DNA of 37,385 nucleotides from Gemmatimonadota bacterium (GTDB lineage Bacteria; Gemmatimonadota; Gemmatimonadetes; Longimicrobiales; Gaopeijiaceae): NCBI GenBank assembly GCA_003562075.1, contig PWWP01000054.1, positions 1 to 37,385 of the forward strand, read 5' to 3'. Shown piece by piece: positions 28,115 to 36,991 of this stretch (position 1 is its first letter; each line of letters starts with the position of its first letter). The notes under the pieces were generated by a model. It saw only the letters and a program-made list of their open reading frames with translations, ran no database searches and was not told where the DNA came from. The position numbers and the translations under genes were made by a program.

Positions 28115-28918
28115 ATGACTCATCCCTGGACTGGATCCATGACGGGACGGCACGTCCTCATCACCGGAGCCTCTGCAGGCATCGGAGAAAGTTGCGCCAC
28201 CCTCTTTGCTGGTGCTGGGGCCCGGCTCACCATCGTGGCACGTCGCACCGAACGGCTGGAGAGGTTGAAGGAGAATCTGGCGGAAGCACACGAGACCCAG
28301 ATCGAGGTGGCCGGGCTGGATGTGCAGGACCGGAGGGCAGTGGACGCTTTCACGACTCGCCTCACGTCGCAGGGAAACGCCGTGGACGTGCTCGTGAACA
28401 ACGCCGGCCTGTCCAGGGGCCTGGCCCCACTCCACGAAGGGTCCATCCAGGATTGGGAGGAGATGATCGATACCAACGTGAAGGGTCTCCTCTATATGAC
28501 CCGGGGAATACTCCCCCACATGGTGGCCCGAAACTCGGGGCACATCATCAACCTGGGGAGCACAGCAGGACACATCGTGTACCCCGGAGGCAATGTCTAC
28601 AATGCCACCAAGTTCGCCGTTCGTGCCCTCACAGAGGGGATCAACCTGGACGTGGCCGGGACCGGAGTCAGGGTGTCCACCGTGGATCCGGGCCTGGTGG
28701 AGACCGAGTTCTCCCAGGTGCGCTTCCGGGGAGACTCGGAGCGTGCCCGGAAGGTCTATGAGGGATACACTCCCTTGAGTCCTGAGGATATCGCCCAGGT
28801 TGTCCTCTTTGTGGCTGCTGCCCCTGCCCATGTGAACATTCTCCAGACCGTCGTCTACCCCACGGATCAAAGAAGCCCATACGTGCTTCATCGCCACGAC
28901 CCGGAGGACGACGGATGA
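28115..28918 (+). CDS. SDR-family NAD(P)-dependent oxidoreductase
   Basis: VLITGASAGIGESCA, VLVNNAGLSRG, LGSTAGHIVYPGGNVYNATKFAV (YxxxK). Start re-assigned to 28115. Confidence 0.92.
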   Translation: MTHPWTGSMTGRHVLITGASAGIGESCATLFAGAGARLTIVARRTERLERLKENLAEAHETQIEVAGLDVQDRRAVDAFTTRLTSQGNAVDVLVNNAGLSRGLAPLHEGSIQDWEEMIDTNVKGLLYMTRGILPHMVARNSGHIINLGSTAGHIVYPGGNVYNATKFAVRALTEGINLDVAGTGVRVSTVDPGLVETEFSQVRFRGDSERARKVYEGYTPLSPEDIAQVVLFVAAAPAHVNILQTVVYPTDQRSPYVLHRHDPEDDG

Positions 28919-28943
28919 CCCCACCGGAACAGAACGGTCCCCC

Positions 28944-30239
28944 TTGAAGATCCCCGAGCCCCACCCGTACCTGGTGGTCTTCACCCTCTGGCTCCTGGTC
29001 TTCTCCGCCAGCAGCCAGATCATGATCATTGCGCCCATCCTCCCCCTGGTGGGTGATGAGCTGGGAATCCGGGAGGCCCTTCTGGGCACCCTGGTCTCGG
29101 CCTATTCGGTGATGGTAGGCATCTTTGCCGTCATTTCCGGGCCCTTCTCCGACCGGGTGGGCCGAAGGCAGATCCTCCTGGCTGGAACGGGCTTGATGAC
29201 GCTGGGCCTGGGGGCCCACCTCTTCGTGACCGGCTACCTGTCCTTCATCCTCGTGCGGGTTCTGGCCGGAATCGCAGGGGGCATTCTCTCGGGTTCAGCC
29301 GTCTCCTACGTCGGAGACTATTTCCCATATGACCGGCGAGGATGGGCCACCGGCTGGGTCATGAGCGGAGCAGCCTTCGGACAGATCCTGGGGATCCCCC
29401 TGGGTGTCGTCCTGGCAGGCGCCTTCGGCTTCCGGACCCCCTTTCTCCTTTTCGCGGTCTGTATGGCGGCGACCTTCGTTCTCATCTTCCTCCGAATTCC
29501 CCAGCCTGGCGTCCAACGGAGTTCCGCACCGGTGACCCTGTCCGGAGCAACCCGGGACTACCTGGCCATGCTTCGGCGTCCTGGTGTTGCGGCTGCAGCC
29601 GGTGCCTTCTTCCTCATGTTCCTGGGGGTTTCCTTCTACGTAGTCTACCTTCCCACCTGGCTCGAACGGGAGATCGGAGCCACCGCCAACCAGATCGGGC
29701 TCCTCTTTCTGGTGGGAGGGGTCGCCAATGTACTGGTGGGACCGCAAGCCGGGCGGATCTCCGACCGGGTGGGTCGGAAGGGAATCATCGTGTTCTCATG
29801 CACAGGTCTGGCCGTGGCCATGGCGTTCACGACCGTCGTGGTGGGCAGTGTGGGCGCCGCCTTCCCATATTTCTTTCTGGTCATGGCGCTGGTCGCCATG
29901 CGAGTCGGCCCCTTCTCTGCCTTGCTCACTGCCCTCGTATCGGATGAGCGGCGAGGATCCCTCCTGAGTCTCACCGTCGCCCTGGGCCAGGTAGGATTTG
30001 CAGTCGGGGCCTCATTGTCAGGGATCATATATGAGCAGTCGGGATACGGGCCCACTGCCGTCCTGGCCGGGATTTCCGTCATGGGGATGGGAGTCATGGT
30101 CTGGTTCTTCGTCCCGGAGCCCCCGCTCTCCTCGAGCCTCTCCTCTGGGCCTTCAGGGACCCTGCACCCGGAGCCGGAGGAGGCTCCCCTGACCTCCCAG
30201 GAACCTTCAGACTCTGGTCTGGGACCCGGCAGCACCTAA
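28944..30239 (+). CDS. Major facilitator superfamily transporter
   Basis: About 12 hydrophobic segments; GPFSDRVGRRQILLAG and GRISDRVGRKGIIV loop motifs. TTG start. Confidence 0.9.
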   Translation: MKIPEPHPYLVVFTLWLLVFSASSQIMIIAPILPLVGDELGIREALLGTLVSAYSVMVGIFAVISGPFSDRVGRRQILLAGTGLMTLGLGAHLFVTGYLSFILVRVLAGIAGGILSGSAVSYVGDYFPYDRRGWATGWVMSGAAFGQILGIPLGVVLAGAFGFRTPFLLFAVCMAATFVLIFLRIPQPGVQRSSAPVTLSGATRDYLAMLRRPGVAAAAGAFFLMFLGVSFYVVYLPTWLEREIGATANQIGLLFLVGGVANVLVGPQAGRISDRVGRKGIIVFSCTGLAVAMAFTTVVVGSVGAAFPYFFLVMALVAMRVGPFSALLTALVSDERRGSLLSLTVALGQVGFAVGASLSGIIYEQSGYGPTAVLAGISVMGMGVMVWFFVPEPPLSSSLSSGPSGTLHPEPEEAPLTSQEPSDSGLGPGST

Positions 30240-30353
30240 GTTTACCGGGTGGGCGTCCGGATGACCTTCGATGGTGGAAGATCGAATCCCGTACTCGAGG
30301 CCCCCCCCGCCGACGCCCATCAGCACCCTCACTCCTCTCCTCCCGAATTCGTC

Positions 30354-31421
30354 ATGCCAGCTCCAGAAGCCAAGAGGGACGGCCCGAAGCTCAAGGTCCT
30401 CCTGGTCGAGGACGATCTGGACCAGGCCCATCTCCTCCGGTTCCTCCTGGAAGACACCGGACAATATCGGGTGACACTGGCCCAGGATGGCCTTCGGGGG
30501 TCTGAGCTTGCCGCCGGTGGTGGCTGGGATCTGATCATTACCGACCTGAATCTACCGGGCGCATACGGGGAGGCCGTGGTAAAGGCCAGTCGAAAGACCC
30601 ACCCCAACACGCCCATACTGGCCACCACCGGTTACTCGGGTCCGGAATTCGCTGACAAGGCCCGGGAGGAAGGGGCCGATCATGTCCTGATGAAGCCCCT
30701 GGATCGGGATGAACTTTTGGAGGTGGTGGAAGAACTCATCGCCGGCCCCATCAATTTCGCAGCTTCCGATGCCGGCCCTCCCACACTTCCCCTCAGGGTT
30801 CTGGCTCTGGGGATCCGGCCAGGGGAAGTTGAGGCTGGAGCCGGTGGCACCCTGCTTCGTCACGCATCCCGGGGAGATGCAGTTCTGGTCCTGGTCATGG
30901 GGTCAGGAGCGACCGACGACGCTGAGGAACGACGCCTCCGAACCCGGGCCAAACGGACGGCCCGACGCCTCGCTGCCAGATTCTACATGGCTTCTGCTCC
31001 CCTGGATGAGAAGTCCACCTTTCAGGCCGCAGCGGCCAAGGTCCTTGAAGAAGCCCTGGCCGAGATCCGGCCGGATGTCCTTTATCTTCCCACACCCAAC
31101 CGCCAGGACGCGTTGGCCCATCCACTGGTCCAGGCAGCCCTCAGCGCTGGTCCGGATATTTCCCGTGTATTCTGCTATGACGTGGGCGATGCTTCTCGGG
31201 ACTTCAGACCAAAGCTGTTCCTCCCCGTCGAAGAGGTCATGGATCAGAAGAAGGGGCTCCTCCAGACCTTCCAATTTCCCGACGGAAACCCTCTCTCTCC
31301 CCACGAGGTGGCTGATCGGAGTGAGCTCTGGGCCCACCTGACCGGAGGTAAACAAGCTGAAGCGTTCGAGGCCATCCATGGCGCCGAGCCCTGGGCCGGC
31401 GCTACTGAGGCCCCATCCTGA
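30354..31421 (+). CDS. Response-regulator receiver domain fused to a degenerate PIG-L-like domain
   Basis: REC: KVLLVEDD...LIITDLNLPG...ATTGYSG...HVLMKPLD. PIG-L-like: RVLALGIRPGEVEAGAGGTLLRHASRGDAVLVLVMGSG...IRPDVLYLPTPNRQDALAHPLVQAA. Start re-assigned to 30354. Confidence 0.82.
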   Translation: MPAPEAKRDGPKLKVLLVEDDLDQAHLLRFLLEDTGQYRVTLAQDGLRGSELAAGGGWDLIITDLNLPGAYGEAVVKASRKTHPNTPILATTGYSGPEFADKAREEGADHVLMKPLDRDELLEVVEELIAGPINFAASDAGPPTLPLRVLALGIRPGEVEAGAGGTLLRHASRGDAVLVLVMGSGATDDAEERRLRTRAKRTARRLAARFYMASAPLDEKSTFQAAAAKVLEEALAEIRPDVLYLPTPNRQDALAHPLVQAALSAGPDISRVFCYDVGDASRDFRPKLFLPVEEVMDQKKGLLQTFQFPDGNPLSPHEVADRSELWAHLTGGKQAEAFEAIHGAEPWAGATEAPS

Positions 31422-31449
31422 CCACGTTTCCCCAACCCCGGGATCCGAC

Positions 31450-32052
31450 TTGAATTCCCCCGATACCTCCTTGAGAAGCGTTTGTGTGTTCTGTGGCTCC
31501 ACCGCAGGGGAGGATGCTCGTTATCTCCAGGCGGCTGCTACCCTGGGATCGGTCATCGCCAGCCGAGGCCTGCGGCTGGTTTATGGCGGATCTCGTCTGG
31601 GGCTCATGGGACGCCTGGCCGAATCTGCCCTGGAAGCCGGTGGCGAAGTCATCGGTGTCATTCCCCGTGCCCTCATGAACCGGGAGGTCGCCCACCCGGG
31701 TCTGGCTGAACTCGTGGTAACCGAATCCATGCACCAGAGGAAGTCGGAAATGGTGGATCGGGCGGATGCCTTCATCGCCGCACCCGGCGGATTGGGGACG
31801 CTGGAGGAGTTCTTCGAAGTCCTGACCTGGTCCCAGCTGGGACTCCACCAGAAGCCCTGCGGCCTCCTGGACGTCCGGGGCTATTACAAGCCCCTCATAA
31901 GACTTCTGGACCACGCCCTGCAGGAAGGATTCATACAGGAGGCCCATCGCCGGATGATCCTGGTGGATCAGGAAGCAATCCCTCTGTTGGACCGGATCGG
32001 TCGCTACGTCCCTCCTGAAGTGCCCCAGTGGATCGGGCAGGCTGAGACCTGA
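31450..32052 (+). CDS. LOG-family (TIGR00730-type) protein
   Basis: SVCVFCGSTAGED...GLRLVYGGSRLGLMGRLAESALEAGGEVIGVIPRAL...MHQRKSEMVDRADAFIAAPGGLGTLEEFFEVLTWSQLG. TTG start proposed; ORF opens from ATG 31378. Confidence 0.9.
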   Translation: MNSPDTSLRSVCVFCGSTAGEDARYLQAAATLGSVIASRGLRLVYGGSRLGLMGRLAESALEAGGEVIGVIPRALMNREVAHPGLAELVVTESMHQRKSEMVDRADAFIAAPGGLGTLEEFFEVLTWSQLGLHQKPCGLLDVRGYYKPLIRLLDHALQEGFIQEAHRRMILVDQEAIPLLDRIGRYVPPEVPQWIGQAET

Positions 32053-32186
32053 ACCGAATATGGCCCGGTCGGAAGACTGCCCCGACGTTCCCTTCTCCCC
32101 CGGGGAGGGCGCGGGTTAGGTTAAGGGTCGTAATCGTACCAACATCCTGAACGTGCACACCCAACTGGAGCCACAGGGAGGGTCTC

Positions 32187-33152
32187 TTGGCCACCAAGCC
32201 TCACCTGGAATTCGAACGGGACATGGTCGAGGTCCAGGAGCAGATCGAGAAGCTCCTGGACATCGCTGAGCGAAAGGGAATCGATGTCTCCTCCGAACTG
32301 GCCGAACTTCGCCGGAAGCTGGAAGTACTCCGGGAGGAGACCTACCAGAACCTCACGCCCATCGATCAGGTTCAGGTCGCTCGCCATCCACGGCGCCCCT
32401 ACACCTTGGATTACCTGGAAAGGGTGTTCACCGACTTCATCGAACTCCATGGGGACAGGAGCTACAGGGACGACGCAGCCATCGTGGGGGGATGGGCCCG
32501 ATTGGATGGCCAACCGGTCATGGTCGTAGGCCACCAGAAGGGCCGGGACATGAAGGAGAACCTGCTGCGTAACTTCGGGATGCCCCATCCAGAGGGCTAC
32601 CGGAAGGCTTTGCGCCTCATGCGCATGGCCGAGAAGTTCGGGCGACCCGTGGTGACCCTCATCGACACTCCTGGCGCCTACCCCGGAATCGGCGCGGAGA
32701 AGCGGGGACAGGCCGAGGCCATCGCCACGAATCTGAGGGAGATGGCTCGGCTGAAGGTCCCCCTCATCTCCGTTGTCCTGGGAGAAGGTGGCTCAGGAGG
32801 GGCTCTCGCCCTGGGTGTGACCGATCGGATCCTCATCCTTGAGCACGCCGTCTACTCGGTCATCTCTCCCGAAGGCTGCGCAGCCATCCTCTGGCGTTCG
32901 GCCGAACACAGAGACAAGGCAGCGGCGGCCTTGAAGCTCACTTCATCCAACCTCAAGAAGCTGGGCGTAGTCGACGAGGTGATCCCGGAACCTCCCGGCG
33001 GCGCCCATGCCGACTGGGACACGACCGCCCACCGTCTGAAGGATGCTCTCATCCGCCATCTGACCGAACTCCGGTCCCTGGATGCAGAGGAGCGCCGGAA
33101 GGCCCGATGGGACAAGTTCGGACAGATGGGCGCGTGGACGGAAGGCCACTGA
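32187..33152 (+). CDS. accA: Acetyl-CoA carboxylase carboxyltransferase subunit alpha
   Basis: LEFERDMVEVQEQIEKL...GWARLDGQPVMVVGHQKGRDMKENLLRNFGMPHPEGYRKALRLMRMAEKFGRPVVTLIDTPGAYPGIGAEKRGQAEAIA. TTG start. Confidence 0.97.
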   Translation: MATKPHLEFERDMVEVQEQIEKLLDIAERKGIDVSSELAELRRKLEVLREETYQNLTPIDQVQVARHPRRPYTLDYLERVFTDFIELHGDRSYRDDAAIVGGWARLDGQPVMVVGHQKGRDMKENLLRNFGMPHPEGYRKALRLMRMAEKFGRPVVTLIDTPGAYPGIGAEKRGQAEAIATNLREMARLKVPLISVVLGEGGSGGALALGVTDRILILEHAVYSVISPEGCAAILWRSAEHRDKAAAALKLTSSNLKKLGVVDEVIPEPPGGAHADWDTTAHRLKDALIRHLTELRSLDAEERRKARWDKFGQMGAWTEGH

Positions 33153-33176
33153 ACTCAAGCTGTGCCAGGAGCCACC

Positions 33177-34052
33177 ATGTCCGCATTCGCAGAGATTGGA
33201 TTCAAGGGAGACCGGAAGGATTACTTCATGGTTCGGGAGTTGGAGGTTCTTCCGGGCCAACATGTCATCGTGGAGGCGGATCGGGGCGAGGACCTGGGTA
33301 AGGTCCTGGCTCTGGGAACGGTGGCCGAGCGGAAATGTTCGGCATCAGGAGGGTGCGGCACTCCAGAACCGGACCGGGACGTTGTGCGCTTGGCACGAGA
33401 CGAGGAGTTGGGCGTTCTGGAGAGTCTCCGGGAGGACGAGGAACGGGTCCGCGTGGAAACCCGGAAGAAGGTGGAGGAGCACGGACTTCGGATGAAGGTC
33501 ACGGAGGCCGAGTGGCAATTTGATCGAAAGAAGCTCACCATCTTCTTCACCGCTGACCGGCGGGTGGACTTCCGGGAGTTGGTTCGCGACCTGGCCCGGA
33601 CCTTTCGAACGCGAATCGAACTCCGGCAGATCGGAGTCCGGGATGAATCAGCCCTCCTGGGCGGAGTCGGCCGATGCGGTCGGGAGCTCTGTTGCTCCAC
33701 CTGGCTCCCAGAGCTGAAACCGGTATCCCTCCAACTCGCCAAGGACCAGAACCTCTCCCTGAACCCAGCTCAGATTTCGGGGTGCTGCGGACGTCTGATG
33801 TGCTGCCTTCAATACGAACACGACACCTACGTCCAGGCCCGGCGGCGCTTCCCTCGAGAAGGAAAGCAGCTCCGAACCCCCAGGGGACAGGAAGAAGTCT
33901 TGAAGGTGGATATCTGGGGAGAGCGGGTGACCCTCAAAGATGAGGAAGGGGAACGCCGGGTTGTATCCCTGGAGGAGTTGAAGGCCGAAGTCCGTGAATC
34001 ATCTCCAGGTCCCGGAAAACCCCGATCGAGAGACCGGTCTGAACCGAACTGA
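33177..34052 (+). CDS. PSP1-domain (RicT/YaaT-like) protein
   Basis: DRRVDFRELVRDLARTFRTRIELRQIGVRDESALLGGVGRCGRELCCSTWL...NPAQISGCCGRLMCCLQYEHDTY is typical of PSP1/YaaT proteins. Confidence 0.93.
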   Translation: MSAFAEIGFKGDRKDYFMVRELEVLPGQHVIVEADRGEDLGKVLALGTVAERKCSASGGCGTPEPDRDVVRLARDEELGVLESLREDEERVRVETRKKVEEHGLRMKVTEAEWQFDRKKLTIFFTADRRVDFRELVRDLARTFRTRIELRQIGVRDESALLGGVGRCGRELCCSTWLPELKPVSLQLAKDQNLSLNPAQISGCCGRLMCCLQYEHDTYVQARRRFPREGKQLRTPRGQEEVLKVDIWGERVTLKDEEGERRVVSLEELKAEVRESSPGPGKPRSRDRSEPN

Positions 34053-34156
34053 GCCTTCGAACTCCCATTCTCCGGGGTACCGACACAGGCTCCGAGCTAC
34101 TTGCTATCCCGGCATTCCAGCCTCGCAAACCGCCCAAATCCAGGACCATTCCAACA

Positions 34157-35707
34157 GTGTCTCAACCGACCGCCTCCAGACGGTATCTTACCACCCCGAT
34201 CTACTACGCCAGTGGGGAACCCCACATTGGCCATGCGTACACCACCTTCCTGGCCGACGCTCTGGCTCGCTACCACCGACAAGCAGGTGGAGACGTCTTC
34301 TTCCTGACCGGAACCGATGAGCACGGGCAGAAGATCCAGGAGGAGGCTCGCCGTCGAGGGATCGCCCCCATGGAGCTCTGTGACGCCATGGCAGAGCGGT
34401 TCCAGGAAGCATGGGGGGACCTGGGAATCTCATACGACCGATTCATCCGGACCACGGAGCCGGAGCACCAGGCCGTTGTCCAGGCCTTCGTACAGCGTCT
34501 CATGGACCGGGGGTACATCTACGATGCCGAGTACGAGGGATGGTACTCCGTCCACGAAGAGAGATTCTTCACCGAGAAGGAGTTGGGCCCGAATCGGACA
34601 GACCCCATTGCCGGACGCCCCGTAGAACGGATTCGGGAAAAGAACTACTTCTTCCGGATGAGTGCCTTCCAGGACGACCTGATCCAGCACATCCAGGAGA
34701 ATCCGGAGTGGATATTTCCGGAGAAACGGAGAAATGAAGTCCTGGGATTCCTCCAGAACCCCCTCTCCGACCTCTCCATTTCTCGGCCCCGGTCCCGGCT
34801 GGCCTGGGGAATCCCCCTCCCCTTCGATGAGGAGCATGTCACCTATGTCTGGGTGGACGCCCTCATCAACTACCTGACTGCCTCCGGTGCAATCGACCCC
34901 GGCAAACCTCCCGAGCAGCAGGGCTTCGACGATGTGGAAGGCTCCTGGTGGCCGGCCGACCTCCACCTCATCGGGAAGGACATCCTGACGACTCACGCCG
35001 TCTATTGGCCCACTCTGCTCATGGGAGCGGGGCTTCCACTTCCGCGACGGATCCTGGCCCACGGGTGGTGGGTCGTAGGTGAGACCAAGATGTCCAAGTC
35101 ACTGGGTAATGTGGTGGACCCACTCGCACTTCAGGGAGAGTTCGGGAGCGACGCTGTCCGCTGGTTCCTCCTCCGGGAAATGCCTACCGGTGAGGACGCG
35201 TCCTATACCCCTGAACGCTTCCTTACCCGATACGAGGAACTGGCCAACGTTCTGGGCAATCTGTCCAGCCGTGTCACCTCCATGGTGGCCCGCTACCAGA
35301 ACGGCCGCATTCCGTCAGAAGTGAACGGGCGAGGACTGGAGAACCAGATCACCACCGCACTGGACCAGGTCCATACATCCATGCACAGCCTCCGAGTGAA
35401 CGAAGCCCTGGCGGCAGCGATGGAGCTGGCTCGAGCCGCCAACGGCTACGTGGAGACCGAAGAGCCTTGGTCCCTGGCGCGCCAGGACGGAAAAGAGGAC
35501 GAATTGGCGGAGACATTGGCGAGTCTCCTCCGTTCACTCCTCCTCCTGGCAGCCCTCCTGCTTCCGGTGATGCCCGGGAAGATGAAGGAGTTGGTAAGCT
35601 CTCTGGGCCTGTCCCAGGTCCCGACCATCGAGGAGGCACAGCGCCTCCCTCTCCACCAACTGGCAGTTGAGAAGGCCCCTCCGCTCTTCCCCAGGATTGA
35701 AGATTAG
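34157..35707 (+). CDS. metG: Methionyl-tRNA synthetase
   Basis: TTPIYYASGEPHIGHAYTTFLADALARY...FLTGTDEHGQKI...YVWVDALINY...TKMSKSLGNVVDP. GTG start. Confidence 0.96.
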   Translation: MSQPTASRRYLTTPIYYASGEPHIGHAYTTFLADALARYHRQAGGDVFFLTGTDEHGQKIQEEARRRGIAPMELCDAMAERFQEAWGDLGISYDRFIRTTEPEHQAVVQAFVQRLMDRGYIYDAEYEGWYSVHEERFFTEKELGPNRTDPIAGRPVERIREKNYFFRMSAFQDDLIQHIQENPEWIFPEKRRNEVLGFLQNPLSDLSISRPRSRLAWGIPLPFDEEHVTYVWVDALINYLTASGAIDPGKPPEQQGFDDVEGSWWPADLHLIGKDILTTHAVYWPTLLMGAGLPLPRRILAHGWWVVGETKMSKSLGNVVDPLALQGEFGSDAVRWFLLREMPTGEDASYTPERFLTRYEELANVLGNLSSRVTSMVARYQNGRIPSEVNGRGLENQITTALDQVHTSMHSLRVNEALAAAMELARAANGYVETEEPWSLARQDGKEDELAETLASLLRSLLLLAALLLPVMPGKMKELVSSLGLSQVPTIEEAQRLPLHQLAVEKAPPLFPRIED

Positions 35708-35773
35708 GAGACTGAGGACTGAAGCGGTCGTGAATGCGGGTCCCGTTGACGTCAGGGTGAGGATACCGGTAGC

Positions 35774-35802
35774 TTGACACGCTTTACCCCTGTCGGTTGA
35801 AA
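35774..35802 (+). promoter_or_regulatory. Weak candidate promoter upstream of M23 peptidase (TTGACA-N17-TTGAAA)
   Basis: Consensus -35 TTGACA at 35774; poor -10. Confidence 0.25.
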
Positions 35803-35953
35803 CAGCCACATCACTTCGTGGCGAGGGGTTGTTTCGGACCTTCCATCGCTGTCATGCATTCGGTTCCAAGCGGGCAGAGTGCTCAGCCCGCTAGCTCTGG
35901 ACCGGAAAGCGGGTGGTGGGCCCGGGCGAGTGGATTGGGGATTTCGAACCGTC

Positions 35954-35969
35954 GAACCGTCGACGGTTC
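35954..35969. promoter_or_regulatory. Perfect 16-bp palindrome GAACCGTCGACGGTTC
   Basis: Read directly; 7 nt before the proposed M23 peptidase ATG (35977), overlapping an 8-bp tandem CGAACCGT repeat. Confidence 0.6.
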
Positions 35970-35976
35970 TTCTGGA

Positions 35977-36918
35977 ATGAAGAGGGTTATGAGAGAAAAC
36001 AAGTGGACGGTCCTCCTCCTTCGGGACGAAGGCGATGACCTCCGACAGATCACCTTACCCACCCGCTCCCTCCGGCTCCTGGCTGGCGGAGCCGGATTCG
36101 GTTGCCTGGCGGTGATCCTTCTCCTCGGGTTTATCGGTGTGCGGGGTATAGACACGGTTCAGAACGTCCAACTCGAACGGCAGAACCAGGTCCTGGTGTC
36201 GGAACTCGAGTCCCTTCAGAACCGGATGGGAGGACTTCAGGGCGAGCTTGAAGAATTGGCTCAGCGAGATGCGGAGCTTCGTGTCATGGCAGGGCTGGAC
36301 GAAATTGACGAGGAAATCCAGCGAGTGGGTGTCGGGGGGCCGGGCTCCCCTGAACTTTCATCCCATCCCCTCTTTGAATTGAACGAAGAGGTGGGTGAGG
36401 ACGCCTTTGCCGTCTCCTACGACCTGAACGCCCTGGAGCGGAGGGCACGACTCCTTCGAGAAAGCCTGACAGAGGCCGCCGACTCCCTGGAGGCCCATCA
36501 TGACCTCCTCCGGGCCACACCGTCCATACTGCCCACTGACGGTCGAATCACCTCCCGATTCAGTTCCGCCCGGTCCCATCCCATCCACCACGAGGCCCGG
36601 CCTCACACAGGGGTGGACATCTCGGCGCCCCGGGGTACGCCCATCCTTGCCGCGGCCAAAGGGCGGGTGACCTTCGCTGGTCGGCGAGCCGGATATGGAC
36701 TGGTTGTAGAGTTGGACCACGGGTACGGATATTCCACCCTCTACAGTCACGCTTCCGAACTCCTGGTTCGAGCCGGCGACCAGGTGGAACGGGGCGACCG
36801 GATCGCTCGGGTTGGCAGCTCCGGCACTGCAACTTCCCCCCACCTGCACTATGAAGTCCATGTGGGAGGCCGGGCCATGAACCCGGAGGGTTACATCATT
36901 ACCGGGGCAATCCCCTGA
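35977..36918 (+). CDS. M23-family peptidase with N-terminal TM and coiled coil
   Basis: TM LAVILLLGFIGVRG, coiled coil QLERQNQVLVSELESLQNRMGGLQGELEELAQRDAEL, then GRITSRFSSARSHPIHHEARPHTGVDISAPRGTPILAAAKGRV...GYGYSTLYSHASELLVRAGDQVERGDRIARVGSSGTATSPHLHYEVHVGG. Confidence 0.93.
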   Translation: MKRVMRENKWTVLLLRDEGDDLRQITLPTRSLRLLAGGAGFGCLAVILLLGFIGVRGIDTVQNVQLERQNQVLVSELESLQNRMGGLQGELEELAQRDAELRVMAGLDEIDEEIQRVGVGGPGSPELSSHPLFELNEEVGEDAFAVSYDLNALERRARLLRESLTEAADSLEAHHDLLRATPSILPTDGRITSRFSSARSHPIHHEARPHTGVDISAPRGTPILAAAKGRVTFAGRRAGYGLVVELDHGYGYSTLYSHASELLVRAGDQVERGDRIARVGSSGTATSPHLHYEVHVGGRAMNPEGYIITGAIP

Positions 36919-36991
36919 TCGCGCAACCCAGCCTGAAACTCGGTGGACCGTCGGCCCGCCATTCCGGCCCTCAGCATCCGACGTGGAGATC

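Noticed and set aside
28091-29089. 332-aa minus-strand ORF
   Set aside because: Antisense to the SDR gene with no domain support.
30301-30308. C8 tract upstream of the REC-PIG-L gene
   Set aside because: Not in coding sequence of the proposed start and not placed between recognisable promoter elements; too weak to claim phase variation.
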